A model generated the notes under the pieces. The model did not search any database. It saw only the letters and a program-made list of their open reading frames with translations, and was not told where the DNA came from. Shown in pieces: positions 55,001-64,000 of a DNA stretch of 64,000 bases; position 1 is the stretch's first letter; every line of letters begins with the position of its first letter. Origin of the DNA: Galaxea fascicularis (Eukaryota > Cnidaria > Anthozoa > Scleractinia > Euphylliidae); NCBI GenBank assembly GCA_948470475.1, contig OX419344.1, positions 19,259,725 to 19,323,724 of the forward strand, read 5' to 3'. A program made the translations under genes and the position numbers.

Positions 55001-58000
55001 TAAATAAGACGAACAACAGTAAAAGATACTCGGCATCCATTTATTACTAAATCAACAACTTATTCAACGTAACTATGCAACATGTACAATTTGAAGAGCA
55101 AATTTAAACTTGAAACAGAACTACACCGATGTTCAGGACTGCCAGGTCAAACAGTGGTATTTCCGTGTAGGTTTGTAGCTCGAACGAGCGCGATCCGTAA
55201 ACGCAAAGTTTGAAGCGAGTGAGAAAATGGAAACAAGAAGACTGGACGAAACGTATCACAAGCACATACTCGCGCGCGAGGATAACTCTTAAGTTCCTCG
55301 CGCGATCGTCGCGTTTCCCTCCGTGAATTCTAAAAGGGAATCAAACACTCGCGAAAGAAACAAACAGAAAAATATAACCACTCTTTTACAGTCCAAAATT
55401 TTCTAACCTTTGTGGAGGAAAGTCCAAGCGCGAGTGCTATAACATTGGAGATATCATCCGAGGCAATGGCACCAGCATTCGGCAGGAAAGTCACATAGCT
55501 TGGACTGTGAGCAATAATCAGTTTGGAAGCATCAGATTTCTGCTGAGAAACACCGCGAATTATCCAAATGTTCAACGCGCTACTTTAACACGGTAGATAA
55601 AAGATTATCACGGTTGATAAAGCACAGCCGTAGCTGGGCAGTGTTCACGTACATGTCATCCCGTGGTGAAATGTGTTCGTCCCGCGATGAGTTCATCCCT
55701 CGGGATGATTATTCCATTCAAACAAAATACCTTAACTGTTAAATTTCTCTGAGACTCACTTCATTTGACGGCTCAGGTCAGATGAGAACTGCCGGGGATG
55801 ATGAATTTCACCTGTTTACTTGACTACAGGTGTTAACATGATCTTGAGGGGAAATGAGTTCATCCGGATTGTGTTGTTGTGATGTTGATCCCTACACTGT
55901 TCATTCAACACAGAGATGAAATGTCACCCCGGGATCAAACGTGCAAAACATTCCACGTAAACAGTTTTTCCGGGGTGAAGAATAAGACGTTAATAACCGT
56001 TTATCACGGGACGAAAGACACCCTGGATGCCTGCTTTAATGTAGACAAAGCCTGTCTGACTTTGTTGGCACAGTTATATGCTGATAACTGCTGCCTTTGA
56101 AAATACCGTATCGGCAAGTCCGTACCCACCCCTCCCCTAACCCAACATTAACACTGACTTATTAACTTATTACAACTTGTTGAATTAAGGGAGGGAGAGG
56201 TGCGTAGTTGTCCAGCTACTGACATTGATCCAAATCACCTTGGCAACAAGAGATTAATTCGTCGCATTGACGTTGTAAAAGCCAATAAAATTCATCCTGG
56301 AATGAAAATCTCATTCGAGTTGTTATGTAAACGCAGCCTGACTAAGCAAAACAAACACTCTTTGAACCGTGGTAATGACCAGCACCTGATTTCTCCTTAC
56401 AATAAGCTGCTTATTCAGACGTGAAAGTCATAAGGGAAGGAAACGTGATCTCTACCTCGACAAATACTCCCAGCCGATATCATAACATTAAAGACAGTAC
56501 TTTGAATATTGATATTGGAAGAGCGCATAGTTTACTCAAATGACAGACTAATCAAGTGCTCTATTTTTCAAGATCTCTCAATCAGCACCAAAAAGCAGAA
56601 ATTTGTAGACTTCCGCTTTCGGAATAACGTTTCATCATAAATCAAAGTCTGTTTTTATCTTTATTCACTAAATGGTGAAAAATTGTGTTTGCTCTAGTAT
56701 ACGCTTTTAACTCCGTTGGTTTTTACATTTTCCAAACCTTTTACCAGTCTATCACCCTACAATCAAGCGTATGAAGTCGTTTTTTATTGTCAAAAGGCAA
56801 TCGGTTTGTACGTAATAACCATAATCCTTTCCCCTCCAGGAATTCAGATAAGTACGCTGCCCCTGACGCTGAAAATGTTTGTTTGGTCATTAAGTTACCA
56901 AAAACGTGTACAAAACGTGACCTCAATCTATGAAGGAACTATGAGGTTACCTTGTCATGGGTGTTCTTTGGCAGTAGAAAAGCAGTAGGCAAAAAAAGAT
57001 GTGTCAGGATTCAGTCAGAAAACCCAGCCTTCATTACAATTCAAGCATAATGAATCTGGTTTTGAGACTGGAAAAACTACGACTCACATTTAACTACTGC
57101 GCTTGCCAATTAAAGGCTACTTTCGAAATATCAAAATTCAGCTCGATAGAGCGGCCCACAGGACAAAAATAATACAAACGAATCGCAAGGAATGTGAAAG
57201 ATGATTACCATAACTTTCAATCTCCTTTCGATTTTTTTCCCTCTGGGTGTGGCTATTAAGCTGAATTTTTTATATTTCGCAGTCAAACTGTTCACATATC
57301 TACTGCACGCGTAGATTTGACTGCAAAACATAAGACGAACCTAAAGGCCGGTACAACGTAAGTTAGTAAAGGCGTGATAGAATATCAGAGTGATAATGCG
57401 TGATCCGAGAAACTGTAGACAGATAAAAGATAAAGGAATCTCTTTCTTATGTTAGGAAGAACATTTGTCTATCTTGAGCTTAACATTAAACAGCAGACGG
57501 TTCAGTTCAAAAGCTCGACTCTCTTAATCTTTACACAAGATTGGTGACGACAAAAAAAAACATCTTGGCGTTGTGCTCTTCATTGGCTTTTGTTCACACA
57601 TGCAGTTAAAGAGTTTTACTGAAATGTAAAGCAAGCGTTGCTATCAATCGTTATGACGGTCAATTTCCTCCAAAAACAGACACCAATAACAAACGGATCT
57701 CACAACTGAAGTTACAAAGATGTCCATCTCAGAAACACTGAAATAAAGTAACACTGAAACTGGAGAATGGCGAAAACCAACCATGGGCATCTGTACACGT
57801 GGCTCACAATGTTACCCGTTTTGAAAGACGAGCAGGGTACAGAATTGTCGTTCTTTGTATCTTAGTGAAGTGTCTGTCTTTCTGATAAGGAGATCACAGT
57901 GAGGATTGCCGTGTTCATCTTAATAATGGGTGGGTTTCTGTCGTCCAGAAAGGTATGACAGAGGCTCAAAGAATACTAAGGACTTATGTGTGATCAGAGC

Positions 58001-61000
58001 TGATTCAGTGCCCATTTACAAAGTATTTGTCTCACAGGGGAGAAATGAAATTGACTGAAGTAGAATAGCTTCAAAGTAGGATTTACGTTAAAAAATCCTC
58101 AAGCTTTTTTCTAACCATTTCAGTCTTGATAAGTTCCAACCTTTTGGCAGAAGAGTTTTATCAAAGAGAGAAAACCTAAGGTGCATCCTGTAGACTGTTG
58201 TCTCCGAGAAACGTTTATGACCAGGCTGTGGTAGAAACTGAATTTCTGTGTACTGTCTTAGAGTCCATTTCAGAAAGGAATGGAACACAATGAAACTGAA
58301 ATTCTGTCTGTCTTTAGAGTGGTGTGTAATGAAAGGTAGACAAGACTGTGATTGTGTGTGGATCATACACAAGTTAGATTTTAGAGAGGCTATATTATCT
58401 GTTAAAATAATGCACTAAGGGGACGAAGGTAAGAAAGAATAGGATGTTATGTAACCATCTGTGGGACCCATAATGACAGGAACTTGACTCCAAGCATTTG
58501 TTTTAGAGTGGTGTCTACTATAAAAGACAACATATGAAAGGATTGAATTGTGCAAGTCTGTGAGAATATAGTGAGTGTCTATCTCGAAGAAGTCTGTTCA
58601 AACTTAGTGTCTGATCAAAAGAGCCTCAGTATCGAAAGTTGAAATGAGAGATAAAAGCTTGATTTAAGACTGCATCAACACTATATTTGTTTCTACATGT
58701 AGCAAAGGTGGGTATCTGTTGGTGATAACATGCAGAAACGAGAGACAAGGATGGACATAGCCCATGTGTCCAAATTAAAGAGGCAAAAAAACACAAATAG
58801 AATCACTGAGTAGAGGCTTGTGATTGAAACAGATCACAAAAAAGGACCGTGACAAGGATTGGCAATTTGTATCTGCCAAAAGGATTGGAAAACAAAGTAA
58901 ATGAATTAAAATGATAGGGTCTGACTTTGATCTTTGTTAGGTGCATGCCTTTGCGAGGGGTCCGTCTGACAGAGACATCTGCCTAATGAGGTGTGTGTTT
59001 GTGTAAAGGAAGTCTCAGAAATAAATCAAACATAGCAGGATTGACACTGTAGGCAAAGGGTGAAGTGTCTACCATTGATTTCTATTCCTTGGCACTGGCC
59101 AATCAATCCAGTCAGTTTTCAGTTAGTAAGCACCAAGCTGAACACCTGCTTTTCTGCTGGTCTTTGGAAATTGTTCAAAATGGAGCAAACTATGGTTTTC
59201 ATGTGCTGCTGCGAAAGCAATGTAAATGCGTCATCAGAAAATTTATCTAAAACAGATGTCTCTCACTGATAGTGCAACAAAGAGATGTTCTATTAAAGTA
59301 CTTGGACAAATTAGCCTATATACAATGTATGATGAAGATTACTGCTCATTGCTTTCCATATTGAAAGAGATCAATTCATTGAACTGTTAGGGTGTGATAT
59401 AGCTAATTCCATCTTACATTTCAGTGCATTGTTGCATTTATGCTGTGCAGTGCAGTAAAGTGCAAGAAAGTTGTGATCCTGGTGGGAGGTGGTTATGTGT
59501 GCATGAGAGGGACAGTTTAATGCTACTTTGCTGTGCATTTGAGCAAGTTACTTATTAATTAATTACTGAACATAAAAGAGAATTGCCTGATGACAAAACT
59601 CTACCTAAGAGCAAAATGAATTTGGATGTGAAACTCTAGAATTATTTATTGCCATTGTTGGAAACTTTGAACACAAAAACTAGAAACAGGAGGGGAAATT
59701 TAGTGTTCTAAGTAAAAAAGACCCTGGAGGAAAGTCAGATAACAAATAAAGACAAACAAAAATTGTGTTGTTCAGTCAAATGCTCCCTCAATGTGTCCTC
59801 CTCATGTTCTGGCAGAAACCTAAGGCTATGTGATAACCTTTACAGCATAGGCACCATTTACTGAGAACTAATGAAGGAAGTTAAAGGTGTGTTGTACATT
59901 GGCTGCAACCTTTACTTATTTGACAGCAAATCAAAATGTACATATACTACAATGAAAATCAAACCCTTAGAAAACTATCCCGTACTAAATTGTGATTATC
60001 AAAGTGAAGCACTGCATTAACCAAACGTGTCGTTAACATACTTGTTCACCCAATGTGGTTACCGGTACTTATGTCCTTAGAGAGTGAAAGACCGGGTTAT
60101 AAAGTCAAGAGCAATCACTGATCAATTTGATACATTGTATATATAAAGATAAAACTCAAATTCCATTCTTTCAACATGATGCCTTACATGCAGCTGTTAC
60201 ACAGAGTCAACTGAACAAATGTACACCGTGTTCATTTGAGTATGTTTCTAGGTGTGTGTTTGTTTCACTTCTTGAGTGTTTTGTACCTCTGATCCATGTC
60301 ACTAATCTATTATTATATCCTGCAAATAAAGACCTTCTGGCATTTTTAACTCCAAATAGTTCTTTCTGAAGGTCTGTACCTTTTCTTATTTATTAGTTGA
60401 CACGATTTTGTATTACCAATAAGAAAACTCAAGGTACAATAAAGACGTTTTTTGTTTGACACAACAAAGGCAATCTATTTCCACATGGCGTTTCATTCAC
60501 ATACCACGAAAAATAATAGTAATGAAGATAAGAGCAACGAAAATCCCAAAGGACCATCACGTTGATAATGAATTCAGTAGAACACAGAATAAAATCCCGG
60601 TGACGGTGATCTTAATTAAATCTAATCCGTGAGAAATCATGCTATGTTTCATCCTCTACCTACGGCTAAACGATATGAAGGTAAATTGAATTAGACGTAG
60701 AATCAAGCTTGAAAGCTAATGGTGGATCGGATCGTTCATTACCTAAAAAGAAGCGAACACCGAACACAACGTTCGGAGTTGAATTGACATACCTTTTCGG
60801 CTTCTTTAATGACTAAGGTTTCTTTTGCATCACTCAGTAAACTTGATGCTGCAGTTTTAAAACAGAAAACATAACAATACTGTAAAGGACAATAATTAAA
60901 GTATCGAACGCACCCGAAGATCTCATCTTGGGAAAGGTGGAAAGGTGTCTCCTAGCTCCGCGATCGATTGATTGAACAGCCTCATTTCAGGAGAATTTTA

Positions 61001-61330
61001 GCGAAGCAATACTTTCTGGCATGGTCTAAATTATGTTTGAGATACTGCTACCACAAAAATTACAACTCGAAAACCTTCATTTACAATCTAGGTTTAGTGT
61101 AAGAAACATCCACGGGACGTAATAGATTACCGTCATGAAATAAACAAGGGAGTAGAATTTCGACGGATATTTCGTCCTAGAAAAGGCAAGTTACCTACAC
61201 TTCATATATCTGATTGATAGACATATTAAAAAGGAGTATTGTTGCAGTAAATTTCACATTTTAAGTTCACGATTTTACCTGTTGAAACCAAAAGAAGACA
61301 CAAGCATAACAGAATCTGCTTATCCGCCAT
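45838..61330 (-). CDS. ATP6AP2: ATP6AP2 (V-ATPase accessory subunit, prorenin receptor)
   Basis: A complete 16-exon gene, 473 residues (human 350). Exons: 61330-61279, 60848-60793, 55542-55408, 54698-54611, 53752-53703, 52895-52767, 51726-51598, 51054-51018, 50318-50236, 50125-50072, 48734-48657, 48281-48211, 47578-47452, 46923-46852, 46632-46573, 46038-45838. All phases agree. The protein is a type I membrane accessory factor of the vacuolar H+-ATPase. It has a signal peptide (MADKQILLCLCLLLVS), an ectodomain with ELSWAGLLAGDVFHRPKANV matching the DLSWPGLAVG-LFHRP block of ATP6AP2, a basic RHRERR site where human ATP6AP2 is cut by furin, one membrane span and the tail MDPGSDSIIYRM. The extra length lies mainly in the middle exons. 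The intron after exon 5 uses a GC donor. Confidence 0.9.
47739..47875. mobile_element. Foldback MITE family R5, copy 1
   Basis: ATCAGTACCTGGGCAAGTGC and ACCCACCCCTCCCCTAAC on the left mirror GGGGAGGGGTGGG and TTGCCCAGATACT on the right. It lies in the ATP6AP2 intron between exons 12 and 13. Confidence 0.65.
48806..49050 (+). repeat. Dispersed repeat family R1, partial copy
   Basis: It shares GATATTTTCTTAGTG, GCATGACTATTTTATACCAT and GCATTCTGATTGGTCGTATT with 29385-29690. It lies in an ATP6AP2 intron. Confidence 0.45.
51961..52310 (+). repeat. Direct duplication, unit about 124 bp
   Basis: 51961-52084 and 52187-52310 are nearly identical (GCACGAGTTTGACAGTTCAG through GTGCGGAGGCTTTGCA, only a few mismatches). 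A G-run lies between them (52093-52107). It sits in the ATP6AP2 intron between exons 6 and 7. Confidence 0.85.
52081..52215 (+). repeat. Local duplication, copy 1
   Basis: The stretch GGAAGAAGGTCTCAAGAAAG to GGACAGACGTATCAAATGGT recurs at 53448-53580 with few changes. The two copies are in neighbouring ATP6AP2 introns on either side of exon 6. Confidence 0.8.
52384..52422 (+). repeat. AATG microsatellite
   Basis: A run of AATG units with one slipped unit, inside an ATP6AP2 intron. Confidence 0.8.
53448..53580 (+). repeat. Local duplication, copy 2
   Basis: A close copy of 52081-52215 in the intron between ATP6AP2 exons 5 and 6, including GAACAAGAGAACTGTTATCA. Confidence 0.8.
56106..56236. 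mobile_element. Foldback MITE family R5, copy 2
   Basis: It carries GTACCCACCCCTCCCCTAAC and the reverse of the right arm ending CTACTGACATTGATCC, matching 47739-47875. It lies in ATP6AP2 intron 2. Confidence 0.6.
56410..60792. other. Remainder of ATP6AP2 intron 2, no feature recognised
   Basis: Intron 2 of ATP6AP2 runs from 55543 to 60792. In this part no exon-like segment, repeat family or RNA gene was identified. Short open frames lack splice context and homology. Confidence 0.5.
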
Positions 61331-61707
61331 CTTGCGATCGGTCACGAGATTTTTAGTTTGCGGGCTCAAAGTAATATCCCCTGTAGGTAGAATTAATTTT
61401 CTTCGCGTTCCAGAGTTTTGATAAATTCTTTTTAATATTAGTTATTTCAAGTTCATTTAGAGCTTTCAAAGCCAGAAAACTTCAAAAAAAAGTATTCTGC
61501 ATACGCAGAAATTTTTATGTAATTTAAAGAGGGTTTAATCTTGTTGTAAAAGATAAAATACATTGGTATCAAAATACAAATTCTCGCAAGCTTACATGAC
61601 GTCACGCCAACGGAGCAAGCGATCAAGCGAGACAGTTCTCTCACGACCTCTGATGTTGAAGTACGTTGGTCTCTCATTGATAAATCTTTGGTTTCGTAGC
61701 CTAAGCA
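61331..61707. promoter_or_regulatory. Putative bidirectional promoter
   Basis: Only 377 bp separate the ATP6AP2 start codon (minus) from the start codon of the next gene (plus). Such head-to-head spacing usually means a shared promoter. No TATA box can be assigned in either direction. The call is inference from spacing. Confidence 0.45.
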
Positions 61708-61979
61708 ATGGCTAGTGACAGCGATCGTAATCTTTGGGATGCCATTGGTTTGGCAAACAACACCGATCTCTCATCGACACAAGAAAAAGAGCAATCGCTG
61801 TAAGGGGAAGACTTATCGTTTACGAGCTCTCACGCTTCGATCGAGGACTTGAGCCTCGTGCCTACTTCGTGTTGAATATTCTGTTGTTTATTTCTCCAAG
61901 GTGCAACAATGGAACTCCGGAACGTGCTTTAGACAGTACAATGACTGGTACTATACAGGGAACGTCGCTCGGTCGAAAG
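61708..61979 (+). CDS. First two exons of an unrecognised gene (partial)
   Basis: Exon 1 (61708-61799) begins MASDSDRNLWDAIGLANN with G at -3 and +4 of the ATG and ends ATCGCT|GTAAGG, phase 2. Exon 2 (61901-61979) opens after TTGTTTATTTCTCCAAG, joins in frame as CNNGTPERALDSTMTGTIQG, and ends CGAAAG|GTAACT, phase 0. Both junctions fit the consensus and the frame stays open, which supports a real gene. The N-terminus is acidic and polar with no signal peptide, so a cytoplasmic or nuclear protein is likely. The family is not recognised. Later exons were not found before the window ends. Confidence 0.6.
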
Positions 61980-64000
61980 GTAACTTAACTGTAGTGGGAA
62001 AATGGGTAGGACCTTGCTTGACCCAAACCGCCGCGCCATCGTGAGTGAGATCATGTGCTTTTGTGAATTCCATAACATTGATGCAATTGGAAGTCAGTCT
62101 TGTGTAATTTAAGTGCGATAGAATGGGTAGACTGCTCGACTACGCTTTCACGACCAGGAACACATGTCTGAACCGAAAGCGAAACTCACATCCCGTCGTG
62201 TGTCGACGTGTGTTTGTAGGTCGTAAGAAGGGTGATGTTGGTTGACATTGTATAAAACAGTGTTTAACTACTATAAATGCACTCTGTGCTTTAGTGTAGC
62301 GTGTGTCAGTCACCATATTCGCTTGTAGACATCTGTGTGTTATACACACGCCCTTCGAAGAACGATATAAAAATGCAAAAGGTACGCGTTGCAACCTTTT
62401 GACCTGAAGCCATTCTAGAGAGCATCGTTCGTGTACGGTTCGCTTTTACGATGCTCCACTGCTTCTAACGCGCCTTTTCAAGAAAATTTAATCTCTCGAG
62501 GTGTTTGTCTTCACTAGAATGACGAATAACAGTTTAAACGTAGTCAAATTAGTGACGAACTCGGACGTAAGTTGGGGAAAGTGTTCGACGTTCCCTCTAT
62601 GCCCACAGAGCTCACGAATACGAGTATTCGATAAACAGTTGTGCGCTTTATCTTCGCGTATTAATATTCATCATTGCTGTAATCAAAACTTGTATCGTCT
62701 CTCGAATACAGGGCCATTTTGTTTGTGTTTTATGACGTTTTTATTCAAGAAATCTCCCGGACGCTTCCAATGAGCTCGCTCCAGGTCTAACGCCATCTTA
62801 ACCTGCAACGTTCGATCGCGGATCGGAAATCTTTGTATTTAGTTGACCGCCAACTGATTTAATCTCTTGTTGTTTGTCGTTCAAACGATCATTCCTGTTC
62901 AGCTTAGAGAAAGGGTAATTCTCGACTTTTCCATCCTCTATCAAATTGCGTCTGGAAGTCGTACAACTCGATTCAATCAAACTCTGGCAGTATCACTCCA
63001 TATGTGCAGTGCTTACAAATCGCCTCGTTCGGCTTCCGACTCCTACCTTCATAACTGCGACTTTACGAAATGACTTCTCCGTTCAGTCGTAAGGTCCCTA
63101 TGATGAGCACTATTCTTTCATTCTCTACGGCGAGACGTTAGGTGTAAAGCCACGAAGTGAAGATCCATCGGACGTCTACCCGTCTGCCTTGAGATTTCCT
63201 ACGGTAGGGAGGCAACCCTTGGAATGGGACAAAGACTGAATTTGATCGGGAAGTGTGTTTCGATCAGATCACATTGTTAAAATAGTGTGGTCAGCAGATT
63301 TTAATGAAACAGCCTTTCGGTGAAATGCCTGTATTCCGAAAGCCTTCTTGTCTGAGATACGTAGCTTTAGATGAGTTAAAAAACTCTGTTGTCGACGGAA
63401 CGATCATGAGACTCCAGTCCCGGAATTCTAGCTTGTGGTGTCTAGGGACGCAATGAGGATTTCATATACGTTACTTGTTGTCTTTAGAGAGGCATAAACA
63501 TCGGCCCGTTGTTTTCGAGTCCTTAAGTGTTTTATACTACTTAAAATTGTGGTTCAAATGGAAGTAACGGAAGCCCTAGCCTTGAGAGATGTAGGTTTAA
63601 AAATAAACGAAAATTGTGTTTCATAGATAAACTTCCTTTACTGGGCTTTTACAGTCTTATACACTCAAACGGTTATCATAGCAGACAAATAATTCTTAAC
63701 GGTAAAACTACAGATGTAGTCTCCACTTTTCGTCCTATGTCTTCTTTCAGAGAATTATTATGTTTCGACAGATGTATTTACTCTCGATTTACATTTATAC
63801 CAAGTCCTCTGAGTTGGTCTGCTTCCCATGACAGCTAATCTAATGATTTAATGACGTTTTTCGTTCCGATTTAAGTGATCGTCTGTTAGAGGAATCTGTG
63901 TTGCTTTGTATTTAAACGCCACAATTTTTAACTCTTTAAACTCTAAGATCAAAACTGAAATCCTCATTTGTTACCTCTGTAAGAGTAATGGGGAGACATT
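61980..64000. other. Probable large intron of the partial gene
   Basis: No further exon with matching phase and splice sites was found downstream of 61979. No repeat family or RNA gene was recognised here. Confidence 0.35.

Noticed and set aside
1..64000. CRISPR arrays, operons, rRNA genes or bacterial insertion sequences
   Set aside because: No regularly spaced repeats, no rRNA-like sequence and no bacterial gene organisation were seen; the window is eukaryotic.

Overview
The window is nuclear DNA of an animal, most probably an anthozoan cnidarian such as a stony coral. The genes carry introns with GT-AG borders, there are no operons, and the intergenic DNA is packed with short foldback elements, tRNA-derived SINEs and 5'-truncated LINEs. 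The organism call is inference from gene and repeat style, not from a database match.

Layout. 1834-2115 (+) is the last coding exon of a profilin gene whose earlier exons lie before the window. 2440-6600 is repeat-rich. From 6.6 to 37 kb lies a cluster of three paralogous genes, each coding for a dynamin-type GTPase domain, a long helical region and a C-terminal kinase domain like that of DSTYK (Dusty kinase): gene A (-, 6606 to about 14485), gene B (+, 20030-25421) and gene C (-, 31532-36989). The spaces between them hold LINE fragments, MITE-like elements and SINEs. 37-40 kb holds a scrap resembling the xanthine dehydrogenase/aldehyde oxidase C-terminal domain and a LINE fragment. 40216-42080 (-) is a two-exon Ly6/uPAR-type (LU domain) GPI-anchored protein gene. 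45838-61330 (-) is a complete 16-exon ATP6AP2 (V-ATPase accessory protein 2, prorenin receptor) gene. A second gene (+, first exons at 61708 and 61901) starts about 380 bp from the ATP6AP2 start codon, in divergent orientation, and runs out of the window.

The main point of interest is the DSTYK-like cluster. Gene A keeps all kinase catalytic motifs (Lys, helix-C Glu, HRD, DLG, APE) but has a weak G4 motif in its GTPase domain. Genes B and C keep full GTPase motifs (P-loop, DxPG, NKxD) but have lost the DFG Asp and altered HRD. They share the same short replacement around DFG (AK-L/I-N) and an APFH motif near the APE position, so they look like sister pseudokinases. The intron phases 0-2-0 in the shared 3' part are the same in all three genes, which supports local duplication. 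A working idea (inference) is one active kinase accompanied by two nucleotide-binding pseudokinase partners. All exon borders here were read by eye from splice consensus, reading frame and paralog comparison.
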